Assembly (NCBI RefSeq): GCF_018141165.1
Contig: NZ_CP058558.1
Coordinates: 186,001-250,000 of the forward strand
DNA from: Alkaliphilus sp. B6464
GTDB lineage: Bacteria; Bacillota; Clostridia; Peptostreptococcales; Natronincolaceae
Reading direction: 5' to 3'
DNA: 64,000 nucleotides
Positions 51,953 through 60,655 of the stretch are shown one piece after another. The position numbers were made by a program, and so were the translations under genes. How positions within the stretch are numbered: the first letter of the stretch is position 1; each line of letters starts with the position of its first letter. The notes under the pieces were generated by a model. The model was not told the DNA's origin. It was given only the letters and a program-made list of their open reading frames with translations, and searched no databases.

Positions 51953-54095
51953 AATTAAAATCCAGTGTTACTTCTCCAGTTTGCTTATTTAGCACAAACT
52001 TAGCGGAAGGAAGTTTACTTCCGTCTTTTTTCTTTAAACCACTAACTCTAGCAGTTTCACCTTTTTCAAGAAGTATAGATGCTTGATTTTCAGTCAGTAA
52101 TTTTCCACAAACTTTATTTATAGTAAATTTACAACCATTATTCCATCCAGTACATCCATAAAAATCCCCAAACTTACCTTTTCTTTTAACAATATCACTT
52201 TCGCATAAAGGACATTTTCCCACCGAGCCATTTGATTTTGTAACAATTTTTGCATCTGTTTTCTTTAATTTAGAAATAGAAGTATTATAAAGAGCCACAA
52301 CATCTTTCATGTATTCATCTTTAGATACTTGTCCCTTTTCTACTTTACTTAATTTAAACTCCATTTCTCCAGTAAATTCAGCATTTTTAAGTTCATCAAC
52401 AGGTAAGATATTTATTAATCTTTCACCTTTTTCAGTTGGATATAAAGTTTTAGATTTACCTTTAGTAGTTGCATATCCATGATCTTGCAAGCCTTTCAAG
52501 ATATTTGCTCTCGTAGCACCGGTGCCTATACCTTTTTCTTTCATAAGTTGTCTCATATCTTCATCTTTAATTTTTCTACCGCAACTCTCCATAAATTCTA
52601 TGATTGTAGCAATTGTATATCTTTTAGGTGGTTGGGTTTTAACTTCTTTCTTTTCAATGCCTATGATAGACACTTCCTCATTGTTTTTAACTTCTGGAAG
52701 TGAAGTATCATTCGTGATAATTGAATATACTTCTCTCCATCCTTGCTCTATTTCTTTTTTGCCAGTAGATTTAAACAAAAATCCATCTATTCCAGTGAGA
52801 ATTGTTTGATGTCTATCTGTAGCAGCAGGAAAATTTACAGAAATCGCTCTTTTAACTATTTCTTCATACACCATCTTTTCATCAAATGATAATCGGGACA
52901 AAAGTGGAAGTTCTGCTGTAGGAATAATAGCAGGGTGAGAACTTACCTTGCTATCATCAACAATTCTCTTATTATTTTTATTAAAACTATGTTTTTTAGC
53001 AAAAGGATTTATTGATGCAATTTTAGAGTACATTTCTGCAAAATCATCAGCCTTACTCTTTGTAATGTAGTTACTTGCAGTTCTTGGATAAGTGGTATGT
53101 CCACTTTCATATAAACTTTGAGTGGCATCTAGTGTTTTATCAGGATCTAAACTTGCAATTTTAGCCATATAAATAGCAAGTGATGTTTGGTCAAATAAAG
53201 GTGGAGAATAATTATTCTTGTTTTCAACATTATAATTATTTATCTTACCTACTTTATTTTTTAAAACATTTCCAAAATCATCTGCTTTTTTGGGATCATC
53301 AAAATTTTCTTCGTAAACACCTTCATAAACCGTTCCCTCTTTAGTCTTAAACTTAGCAACAACTTGGTAATATTTTTGCGATTTAAAGTTTTTGTTGAGT
53401 TCTTCAATCCTTACAATTTCAGAAAGTACAGCAGTTTGCACTCTACCTACATTAAGAATTTCCTTGCCACCACTAAGTTCAACTGTTGCTTTAGCAGTCA
53501 GTAAAGCACCTAGTATCCAATCAGAAGTCATTCTACAATACCCTGCTGTAGTTAAATTCTCATAGTAACTTCCATCTTTCATTTCATTAAATGCTTTAAT
53601 AATATCCTTTTCTGTATGTTCATCTGTCCATAGTCTTTTTACAGGTTTTCTGCAATTTGCTTGTGTATAAATAATTGAAAATATACTATTACCTTCACGA
53701 TCAGAGTCACAAGCATTAATAATCTCTGATACATTAGTAGATTTCATTAACTTTTCAAGATTATTAAACATACCTTCTTTACCTTTAATGACCTTTGTTT
53801 TAAAAGGATTTGGAATAAAATTATCAGGAATATTTCTCCAGTTCTTATATGATTGATCATAGTCATATGCTTGGTATAACTCTACCAAGTGACCTTGTGC
53901 AAAGGAAATGATATATTCGTTATTTTCAACAAATCCGACTCTCTTGATTTGTTGTTCTAACTGTTTTGTTTCTTTTAATACATTATCTTTGGTAATTAAC
54001 TTTCCATTTAATTTAAAATCGCCAAGAATTTTTCTACCGTTGGCTGCTAACATTAAGGCAACCTTTGGTTTTTCTGCAACGATTAACTTTTTCAT
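51951..54095 (-). CDS. topB: DNA topoisomerase III (type IA)
   Basis: 714 residues from ATG 54095 (AAAGGATGA upstream; an ATG at 54122 lacks a site). TOPRIM domain with DSDREGNS, catalytic Tyr336 in TTYPRTASNY, and LNVGRVQTAVL. C-terminal C4 zinc finger (CPLCESDIVKRKGKFGDFYG) and a short extra domain ending VTLDFN. TopB decatenates DNA; plasmid-borne copies are common. Regulated by copy 6 of the 17-bp element. Confidence 0.9.
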   Translation of the reverse strand: MKKLIVAEKPKVALMLAANGRKILGDFKLNGKLITKDNVLKETKQLEQQIKRVGFVENNEYIISFAQGHLVELYQAYDYDQSYKNWRNIPDNFIPNPFKTKVIKGKEGMFNNLEKLMKSTNVSEIINACDSDREGNSIFSIIYTQANCRKPVKRLWTDEHTEKDIIKAFNEMKDGSYYENLTTAGYCRMTSDWILGALLTAKATVELSGGKEILNVGRVQTAVLSEIVRIEELNKNFKSQKYYQVVAKFKTKEGTVYEGVYEENFDDPKKADDFGNVLKNKVGKINNYNVENKNNYSPPLFDQTSLAIYMAKIASLDPDKTLDATQSLYESGHTTYPRTASNYITKSKADDFAEMYSKIASINPFAKKHSFNKNNKRIVDDSKVSSHPAIIPTAELPLLSRLSFDEKMVYEEIVKRAISVNFPAATDRHQTILTGIDGFLFKSTGKKEIEQGWREVYSIITNDTSLPEVKNNEEVSIIGIEKKEVKTQPPKRYTIATIIEFMESCGRKIKDEDMRQLMKEKGIGTGATRANILKGLQDHGYATTKGKSKTLYPTEKGERLINILPVDELKNAEFTGEMEFKLSKVEKGQVSKDEYMKDVVALYNTSISKLKKTDAKIVTKSNGSVGKCPLCESDIVKRKGKFGDFYGCTGWNNGCKFTINKVCGKLLTENQASILLEKGETARVSGLKKKDGSKLPSAKFVLNKQTGEVTLDFN

Positions 54096-54141
54096 AAAAT
54101 CATCCTTTCTATATAAATTCAATACCTATAATAAAGGTATT

Positions 54142-54170
54142 TCATAATAATCAATGACTGCTTTTATAGT
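54142..54170 (-). promoter_or_regulatory. Promoter-like site before topB
   Basis: TTGACT, about 18-bp spacer, TATTAT on the minus strand, directly downstream of the 17-bp element. Positions are approximate. Confidence 0.45.
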
Positions 54171-54184
54171 CAAAAATTTATTGT

Positions 54185-54201
54185 TTTTAACATAACACAT
54201 G
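54185..54201 (-). promoter_or_regulatory. Copy 6 of the TGTGTTATGTT element
   Basis: CATGTGTTATGTTAAAA on minus, 89 nt before the topB ATG. The rest of the 54.1-54.34 kb gap holds weak dyads and no ORF. Confidence 0.75.
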
Positions 54202-54317
54202 TTTTTAGAACACTAAGAGGATATAATTCCGCATATTCTGAATTACAAAGGGATCTTTCGTTCCTGATTACTAAACTACGTAATAAAGGTAAGTCTAAAA
54301 TACAAAAACAAAAAATA

Positions 54318-54340
54318 GAGAAGGGAAATTCCCTTCTCCT
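54318..54340 (-). terminator. Terminator of the CobT-like gene
   Basis: GAGAAGGG/CCCTTCTC stem, 5-nt loop, then TATTTTTTG on minus. Confidence 0.85.
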
Positions 54341-54342
54341 TT

Positions 54343-56688
54343 TTATTTAAATAAGTTTTTTTCAAGAATTCTAATCATTTGCTTTGGCAATTTAGATAAA
54401 TTATCACATAGTATTGTATGCTTATAAATTTGTTTAAGATGCGGATAACAATATTCTCCCAATGCTATTGCTACAAGATTCGTTCCTTGTTTTTGAATAT
54501 CATCAGCAACTTTTTTTGTATCACTTGCTGAAATAGTTCCAGAGTAAACTGTTCTTCCACAACTATGTTCTGGATTACCGTCAGCAATAACTATCATTAA
54601 AGTATCTTTATTTGGCTGCATCTTTTGATATGCATGACACCATTTAAGTGATACTCCTTCCCTAGTCCCTTCATCAGCATTTAAATGAAGAATATTATAC
54701 TTAGTATTTTCTTTTTTATAATTATTGTAGTCTACTAATACTTTATGTTCTATTTTAGATGTATGGTAATACGCTCTTTCTTCCACTACGCAAATAGGAA
54801 TATCTAGTTCTTTAGCCACTTCATAAATCATAATTACAGCCTGAATTACTTGTTTTACATTCATTTCCATAGAACCCGAACCATCTACAACAATCATAAT
54901 ATTTAAATCTGCTTGTTCTTTCATGTCGTTTTGTCTTTTCCAATTTCTTCTCTTAGGATCTGCCAATCTTCTAGTATCTAATTGAGAACCTATTACAAGT
55001 TTATTTTTCCACGATGGTGCTTGGTCTTTAATAAGTTTTTGAAAGGACTTTGAAAATGATCTAATTAAACCTTTATTGGGTTCATGATAGTACTTATATA
55101 ATTCTTCCTTACGATATTTATCACTAAATTTTTTGATAACATTAACATACATTCCCTTATTAATGCTAGAATATTTAACTTTCTGAAGTTCTCTATCAAT
55201 TTTTTGCTCCAATTCTCTTTCCTTCTCTTGCTGAATTGCTCTTTTTTCTTCTTCTTTTTGAACCTCTTGCTGCTCATATTCCATATCTTTAATTAACTTA
55301 TCAATAGCCTCTTTTTCTAGTCTTTTTTCTTCATCTTTTTCTCTTTGCTCTCTTGCTTTTCTTTCTTCTTCAGTTTCTCTATTTTCACTAGAATCTCTAT
55401 CCGTATTAGAGTCTTCTGCACCACTGTTATTATTGTTAGAGTTCTGGTGATTATTTTTAATATCATCACGATTTGAGTCATTATCATTACTATCTTTATT
55501 AGAGTTTTGACTATTATTTGCCTCTGTATTTAAATTACCATCTTCCTTGTTAGAAGAATCATCTTTGGAATTTCCTTTATTAGAAGAATCATTACTTTCA
55601 TCTTTATTCTCATCAGCACCATTGCCCTTACTATTAGTATCTTTTTCTTGAGAATTATCTGCGTCCTTTTTATCATTTTGCTTTCCACTACCAGAACTGT
55701 TTTGGCTATCTTTATCTTGACTATTCTGTTCATTATTACCTTGCGAATCTTGAGAAGAATTTCTACCAGAAGATTTATTGCTTTCTTTCTGTTCGTCTTT
55801 ATTATTAGAAAAATTGCTAGAACTTGAATGTTGTGGTCTACCTTTAAAATCTTTTTTAATATCTACATTTTTAGGTGTAGATCCTTCTAACAATTTAGGA
55901 AGAATTTTATTCTTAAAGTAATTAAAGTCGAATATTTCCTGCTCTTTAATTGCGTCATCAACCAAATCTTCAATAATTAAAAATATCTTTTTTGCATATT
56001 CATATCTTTTCATGCAATCTTTTGTTTTTCTGATAAAATCAAAGTATTTAGCAGACTTTTTAATTCTTGAATTTACTTTTCTATCAGTTATTTTGCCTTT
56101 AATCTCTCCTGTAATAGCATACATCATAGCCCAATGAAGAAATAAATTTACTCTATTTATTTGTTTTTGTTTTAGTTTTTCCTGCATTATATCAAGAGAC
56201 AAAGTATTATGAAACGCTACTCTGTTTGAGAAGGAAATATAAAATTCGAGCCCCGGTAAATAGTTGATTCCTGCTAATTCGATATATGAATCTTCTCCTA
56301 TATTCATAATGCTATGCATTATCTCATGTTTATAGGAATGTTGGTGTTCAAATTCCTTTTCCATGACCTTTAGCATTTCAAAGTCAGTAAAAAGTATATG
56401 AAAAGCCTCATGTGCTGTTCCACCTCTTGCAAAGGTTTTAAGTAGCAGCCATGTATTGTATTTAAAATAATTATCAAGTCCTAAATCCTTACATGCTTTC
56501 TCTATTGCCTCATTATTTACGATAAATGGATGATCAGGATAAATCTGAACCAAATTACCATCAGTACTTGTACTCATTGTGAATTTTAATATGTTATTAT
56601 AATTATCTGTTATTCCACGCAAAAAAGTTTGTTCTTTTATTCTATTTGATTCACTCTTATATAAAGTTACCTGTTTAGGATCTAACAT
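54343..56688 (-). CDS. CobT-like metallopeptidase-fold plus VWA protein
   Basis: 781 residues, ATG 56688 (AAGGGAGG upstream). Residues 1-270: helical domain with HEAFH (93-97), a zincin-like HExxH. Residues about 280-440: a very low-complexity Ser/Asn/Asp/Lys/Gln linker, then a Glu/Arg coiled coil. Residues about 570-781: VWA domain with MIDAS DGSGSM. The family pairs with MoxR/CobS-type AAA+ ATPases, as here, usually to remodel a target or insert metal. No cobalamin genes are nearby, so a chelatase role is unlikely. Confidence 0.75.
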   Translation of the reverse strand: MLDPKQVTLYKSESNRIKEQTFLRGITDNYNNILKFTMSTSTDGNLVQIYPDHPFIVNNEAIEKACKDLGLDNYFKYNTWLLLKTFARGGTAHEAFHILFTDFEMLKVMEKEFEHQHSYKHEIMHSIMNIGEDSYIELAGINYLPGLEFYISFSNRVAFHNTLSLDIMQEKLKQKQINRVNLFLHWAMMYAITGEIKGKITDRKVNSRIKKSAKYFDFIRKTKDCMKRYEYAKKIFLIIEDLVDDAIKEQEIFDFNYFKNKILPKLLEGSTPKNVDIKKDFKGRPQHSSSSNFSNNKDEQKESNKSSGRNSSQDSQGNNEQNSQDKDSQNSSGSGKQNDKKDADNSQEKDTNSKGNGADENKDESNDSSNKGNSKDDSSNKEDGNLNTEANNSQNSNKDSNDNDSNRDDIKNNHQNSNNNNSGAEDSNTDRDSSENRETEEERKAREQREKDEEKRLEKEAIDKLIKDMEYEQQEVQKEEEKRAIQQEKERELEQKIDRELQKVKYSSINKGMYVNVIKKFSDKYRKEELYKYYHEPNKGLIRSFSKSFQKLIKDQAPSWKNKLVIGSQLDTRRLADPKRRNWKRQNDMKEQADLNIMIVVDGSGSMEMNVKQVIQAVIMIYEVAKELDIPICVVEERAYYHTSKIEHKVLVDYNNYKKENTKYNILHLNADEGTREGVSLKWCHAYQKMQPNKDTLMIVIADGNPEHSCGRTVYSGTISASDTKKVADDIQKQGTNLVAIALGEYCYPHLKQIYKHTILCDNLSKLPKQMIRILEKNLFK

Positions 56689-56725
56689 TATTAATATTCC
56701 TCCCTTATGTACTTAATGGGTACAT

Positions 56726-56753
56726 ATTATATAAAGATAAGTTTTTATTTCAA
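56726..56753 (-). promoter_or_regulatory. Promoter of the CobT-like gene
   Basis: TTGAAA (56753-56748), 16-bp spacer, TATAAT (56731-56726). Confidence 0.65.
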
Positions 56754-56759
56754 ATAAAA

Positions 56760-56782
56760 AACTAGAGGTTTAACCTCTAGTT
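56760..56782 (-). terminator. Terminator of the AAA+ gene
   Basis: AACTAGAGG/CCTCTAGTT, loop TTTAA, T-run TTTTTTATTTG on minus. Confidence 0.85.
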
Positions 56783-58321
56783 GGGAAACTTATGTTTAAC
56801 AATTTCAAGAATTTCATTTTTTAAATCTTTATCAAAATTTGCAACGGGATTTATAACAGTTGTTATTGCTGCTTCAAGTGGACTTCTAACAATTTTAATT
56901 CTATTAGCCCATCTCTTTAAATTACGAAGTGAAATTGCAGTATCTAATTCTTCTTCTTCGATTTTAGTTTTAATCTTTTTGTATATTGTTAGCATATCAT
57001 TTGCTAATTTACCCTCAATTTTTGTTTCTTCAATTAAAGATTGTTTCATTTGTTCTTCTGTTAACTCCTTGACTTCAACTACATCATCAAATCTGTTGAG
57101 TAATGCTTTATTGATTTCGTTAGTTCCTGCATAACCATTATTCATAGTTGCAAAAAACCTAAAGCAATTATGTCTTTTAACTACTTTACCATTGTCTAAT
57201 CGCACAAATCCATTATCATCAAGTAAGGAGTTTAAAAACGACAAATGTCTTGGATCACCAAAGTTCAATTCTTCAAAAACAACAGCCCCACCCCACTCAA
57301 TTGCATCCGTAACTTCACTTTGGAAAAATATAAATTCATTTCCTTTTGGTACAAATTTCCCTAATATAAATTCATCCAATGCTTCAGTACAGTTAATAAC
57401 GGCTACTAAAGGCAACCTTATATCTCGACAAAGAAGTTTGACATTTGTAGTTTTTCCTGTACCAGTAGGTCCATATTGCAGTACAGATAAAGAATACCCA
57501 TGTGCTATAGAATCCCTCACTGGCTCTAATTCAAATGGAATTTGCATATAGTCAGGGAAATCAGGAATTTTACTCTCCATTTCTTCAGATAAAGGCTCCC
57601 CAAAATCTATATGTATTATTTTAGATTTAACCTTTTTACTATTTTTAGAAGATGAATTAGATTTGTTTTTTTTCTGCGTAATCTTTGTTTTAGGACCATT
57701 AATATAAATATAATCCCCCTCTTTACCAGTAATTTGTGGAGTTATATCTTCTTTAATAGTTACATTGGCTACTTTATCTACCACTACTTCATAATCAGTT
57801 CCCTTATGTTCAAAATAAAAATTATCATTAGTTAAGAAAAAATATTTCTCTGCTGCATCGTCACTTTTAGTAAGAGGCAATCCATTTCTATTAACTACTT
57901 CTTTAAGGCCATCGAAAGCATTAATTAAATCTCTATTTGTCTTTTTTATTAAATCACTAATGAAAATTGGAACAAAATAATGTCGTTTTGCATAGTTAGT
58001 ATCTACACTTATTGTAAAATCCTTGCTATACATTTGAATTATTGGCTCTTCAAATAATATTTGGTAAGTTTTATTACTACCTAATGCAGTCATCTCACAA
58101 TAAAGTCTATCATCATCTGTAATTCCCACTGCTGTCAAACTATCATCAAACAATGAAATGATTCCCTCTGCAATTGGTCTTGCTAAAGAAGCCTTTGGAC
58201 TTTTTCCTCTATAACTTGTAGTGTTTAGAGGTGATTTATAGACCAAACTTTCATCTCCATGACTAAAGTCTGTTCCTCTAATTTGACCACTATAGTTATA
58301 TGCCATTGAAAATATATTCAT
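56777..58321 (-). CDS. MoxR/CobS-like AAA+ ATPase
   Basis: 514 residues, ATG 58321 (AAGGAGGC upstream). Unrecognised N-terminal half (to about 230), then AAA_5 core: Walker A GPTGTGKTT (284-292), Walker B AVVFEELNF and sensor FFATMNNG. Partner of the CobT-like VWA protein; the two form a MoxR-VWA-type chaperone pair. Each has its own promoter and terminator. Confidence 0.85.
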   Translation of the reverse strand: MNIFSMAYNYSGQIRGTDFSHGDESLVYKSPLNTTSYRGKSPKASLARPIAEGIISLFDDSLTAVGITDDDRLYCEMTALGSNKTYQILFEEPIIQMYSKDFTISVDTNYAKRHYFVPIFISDLIKKTNRDLINAFDGLKEVVNRNGLPLTKSDDAAEKYFFLTNDNFYFEHKGTDYEVVVDKVANVTIKEDITPQITGKEGDYIYINGPKTKITQKKNKSNSSSKNSKKVKSKIIHIDFGEPLSEEMESKIPDFPDYMQIPFELEPVRDSIAHGYSLSVLQYGPTGTGKTTNVKLLCRDIRLPLVAVINCTEALDEFILGKFVPKGNEFIFFQSEVTDAIEWGGAVVFEELNFGDPRHLSFLNSLLDDNGFVRLDNGKVVKRHNCFRFFATMNNGYAGTNEINKALLNRFDDVVEVKELTEEQMKQSLIEETKIEGKLANDMLTIYKKIKTKIEEEELDTAISLRNLKRWANRIKIVRSPLEAAITTVINPVANFDKDLKNEILEIVKHKFPN

Positions 58322-58374
58322 AAATTAACATGCCTCCTTAATACTTTGAAAATTCCTTTTAACAATTTCACTAC

Positions 58375-58404
58375 ATTGTATGAAAATATATCTTTGTATT
58401 TCAA
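58375..58404 (-). promoter_or_regulatory. Promoter of the AAA+ gene
   Basis: TTGAAA (58404-58399), 18-bp spacer, TACAAT (58380-58375). Confidence 0.65.
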
Positions 58405-58425
58405 GAAATAATTTTAAATAAACAA

Positions 58426-58453
58426 ATAAGCAGAGGTTTATCCCCTGCTTATC
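58426..58453 (-). terminator. Terminator of the annealing-type gene
   Basis: ATAAGCAG/CTGCTTAT stem with an inner GG/CC; TTTGTTTATTT on minus. Confidence 0.75.
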
Positions 58454-58461
58454 TGAAAGTA

Positions 58462-59343
58462 TTATGCAATTTCTTCTATATTAATATTTTCTTCTTTCGC
58501 ATATTGAATTGCTTTTTGTTGATACTCCTCGAAACGACCTTTAGAGGCTTTATTAGTTGCTAACCATTTAAAGTATCCTGCATCTTTCTCATGCAATTCT
58601 CTCATAGTGATTCCTGCTCTATATTTATTAGTCTTAATAACATAATCTGCTGCTAAATCATCTGAAACTTCTTCTGAAGTATTTGTATCGTTTTGAATTT
58701 CTTGCTGATTTTGTGTTTGTTCATTTGCTTTATCTTCTTGAATATTTTTAGCGGAGGTTTCAGCAGAAGTTTCGTCCTTTACAGGATCTACTTTTTCATC
58801 ATTTTTTGTATTTTCTTTAACAGATGTTGTATCTGCTTTAGTAACAGTAGCGTTATTACTCGCAGGTCTCTTATCTTCCTTAACCTCTACATTTTTATTA
58901 ATAGAATCCTCTGTTTGGAATTCATCAAAACTGCTATAAAGTAGCGGTAATCTTTCTTCTCCAATATAATTCTTTCTAAGAACTTCTAAAGCACAAGTGG
59001 CCTTTGCTCTTTTAACTGCCATTTCAACTGGATATGCCTGTGCAATTACATTTGCTAAGTTAAGTGTATTTGCACATCCCACTCCATAAGTAGTTTTTCC
59101 ATCAACTTCTAAACCAACTGTAACCACAACATTATAATTATTAGTAGTAATCCATGCCTGTTGGATTTTCGGCTCTGTAAATAGTGAATCAAAATGATCT
59201 TCAATTTTTTGAATACCCTCTTTATTAATTACTACACTTGATCCTCTTTGACTATCTACAATAAAATGTTCATTTGATGTAATTATTAATTCCCCTTTGT
59301 TTGTTTTTAACGCTAAATTTGTATTTGGTCTTAAAAATTGCAT
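58462..59343 (-). CDS. Possible ssDNA-annealing/recombination protein
   Basis: 293 residues, ATG 59343 behind GAGAGGAG. N-terminal domain includes YPVEMAVKRAKATCALEVL, similar to the end of Rad52/ERF-like annealing domains. A Lys/Glu/Asp/Gln disordered linker follows (about 150-230). The C-terminal about 55 residues (RELHEKDAGYFKWLATNK) match the short domain at the ends of ExoX-type and annealing proteins. Function is inferred from these patterns and from SSB/TopB neighbours. Confidence 0.45.
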   Translation of the reverse strand: MQFLRPNTNLALKTNKGELIITSNEHFIVDSQRGSSVVINKEGIQKIEDHFDSLFTEPKIQQAWITTNNYNVVVTVGLEVDGKTTYGVGCANTLNLANVIAQAYPVEMAVKRAKATCALEVLRKNYIGEERLPLLYSSFDEFQTEDSINKNVEVKEDKRPASNNATVTKADTTSVKENTKNDEKVDPVKDETSAETSAKNIQEDKANEQTQNQQEIQNDTNTSEEVSDDLAADYVIKTNKYRAGITMRELHEKDAGYFKWLATNKASKGRFEEYQQKAIQYAKEENINIEEIA

Positions 59344-59375
59344 ATGTTCAATCTCCTCTCAATTTGTAATTTAAA

Positions 59376-59381
59376 ATTATA
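59376..59381 (-). promoter_or_regulatory. -10 box of the annealing-type gene
   Basis: TATAAT on minus with no clear -35; an 18-bp palindrome overlaps where the -35 should be. Confidence 0.45.
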
Positions 59382-59400
59382 ATCTCCATTAAAATCTTCA

Positions 59401-59418
59401 TCTCCTGTATACAGGAGA
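59401..59418. repeat. Perfect 18-bp palindrome
   Basis: TCTCCTGTATACAGGAGA, between the 59440 gene stop and the next gene's -10. It may be an operator, or a terminator of the upstream gene; no T-tract follows directly. Confidence 0.7.
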
Positions 59419-59439
59419 CAAAGACTGATAAATTCTATA

Positions 59440-59652
59440 TTAACGATTTAATAAAAACATTGTTGTCAAAGCACAAATAACCATAGATGCTGCCATAATC
59501 TTTTTAACCAGATTTTTGTGATAGCCGGAACCATAAGCACCTACTTTTAAGTTCTCCATGGTAAAGGCACCATAAGTTAATTTACTAATTCCTCTGTTTG
59601 CTAGTGTTGGCACCAACATCATTATTGCTAAAAACAACACTCCTTTTGCCAT
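59440..59652 (-). CDS. Small two-helix membrane protein
   Basis: 70 residues, ATG 59652 (GGGAGGTAT upstream). Helices about 3-19 and 50-67. No family recognised. Driven by TTGACA/TAATAT and copy 7 of the 17-bp element. Confidence 0.55.
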   Translation of the reverse strand: MAKGVLFLAIMMLVPTLANRGISKLTYGAFTMENLKVGAYGSGYHKNLVKKIMAASMVICALTTMFLLNR

Positions 59653-59717
59653 TTCATATACCTCCCTAAATTTAATCTAATGTAATTTAATAAATACCTT
59701 ATATCTTTTGTGGTAAC

Positions 59718-59747
59718 ATATTAAAAAAGGATTCAGATAAATGTCAA
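59718..59747 (-). promoter_or_regulatory. Promoter of the 59652 gene
   Basis: TTGACA (59747-59742), 18-bp spacer, TAATAT (59723-59718). Confidence 0.7.
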
Positions 59748-59788
59748 GTAAACTATAAAAAAATCAAGTTGGCTATCGTTAATTTCTG

Positions 59789-59805
59789 TTTTAACATAAC
59801 ACATA
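59789..59805 (-). promoter_or_regulatory. Copy 7 of the TGTGTTATGTT element
   Basis: TATGTGTTATGTTAAAA on minus, about 40 bp upstream of the TTGACA of the 59652 gene. Confidence 0.75.
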
Positions 59806-59849
59806 CATATTGCCTTTATAATATAATCAAAAAATATGTAAACAATAAA

Positions 59850-59880
59850 AAAAGGCTACTAGATTATTTAGTAGGCCTTT
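59850..59880 (-). terminator. Terminator of the 60370 gene
   Basis: AAAGGC(C)TACTA/TAGTAGCCTTT with 7-nt loop and one bulge; TTTTTTTATTG on minus. Confidence 0.8.
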
Positions 59881-59941
59881 TGAAAAATGGTTATGTATTT
59901 TTGTTTTAATAAATGCACACTTGAGGTTTTATGTGAAGTAA

Positions 59942-60370
59942 TTAAGCATACATAAATACAAAGTGGTTAATCAAAATAAGAATAGTATAAAATACTATCA
60001 TTATACCAAATGATACAAGACTAAATTTAACAGTAGTTTTAAAAGTCTTTTTAATAGCCCTGCTAATAGCAAGAGGTTTGCTTTTAGGTATATATGATTC
60101 AAATATTTTTAACTGTTCATCAGTCATTTTAAATTTTGTATTCATAGTAGCATTTTGATTAGCGTTAAATTGATTTACCCCTGAGTTAAAGGCATCATCT
60201 CCTGTTGCAACGCCAATATTATCATTTTCAAATCTCATTTGTTTCATAACAATCTCATGAAAAATTTTATTTCTAAAGTTTAAGAATTTTAAACCACCAG
60301 AAATAGATTTAAATATAAAAATTGGAAAAGCCACCATCATAAATAAAAAAACTAATCCTAAAAATATCAT
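59942..60370 (-). CDS. Two-helix membrane protein, unknown
   Basis: 142 residues from ATG 60370 (AATAAGGAGTG upstream; the longer reading to 60469 includes the site itself). Helices about 2-22 and 116-138, with a polar stretch between containing NQFNANQNATMN. No family recognised. Lies beside the Tad 3 genes. Confidence 0.5.
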   Translation of the reverse strand: MIFLGLVFLFMMVAFPIFIFKSISGGLKFLNFRNKIFHEIVMKQMRFENDNIGVATGDDAFNSGVNQFNANQNATMNTKFKMTDEQLKIFESYIPKSKPLAISRAIKKTFKTTVKFSLVSFGIMIVFYTILILINHFVFMYA

Positions 60371-60528
60371 TACACTACACTCCTTATTATGTATTTTCTT
60401 ATATGTACGGACATTCTCCGTATAATTGAAAAAACTATGTATTAATGCCTTTATATAATAAATAGCCATGTAGACTAATGAAAAATATTAATATATATAA
60501 ACAGTCATAAAGACTGGTAAACTAAGAG

Positions 60529-60575
60529 ACCTGCATACAGTAAATAGAACCAAATATAAAATAGTACCTGCATAC
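60529..60575 (-). repeat. Paired 10-bp direct repeats upstream of 60370
   Basis: ACCTGCATAC at 60529-60538 and 60566-60575, 37 bp apart, between the Tad 3 terminator and the 60370 gene. A CAGTC/GACTG dyad (about 60502-60516) lies next to them. Possible regulator sites. Confidence 0.4.
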
Positions 60576-60609
60576 TAAAAAAAGATGCTTGTAAAAGTCA
60601 AGTTAAAAT

Positions 60610-60647
60610 AAAAGACACTCTAATTTTTATTATTAGAGTGTCTTTTT
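60610..60647 (-). terminator. Terminator of Tad locus 3
   Basis: 14-bp stem AAAAGACACTCTAA/TTAGAGTGTCTTTT, 9-nt loop, T-rich on minus. Confidence 0.9.
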
Positions 60648-60655
60648 TAATTAAT

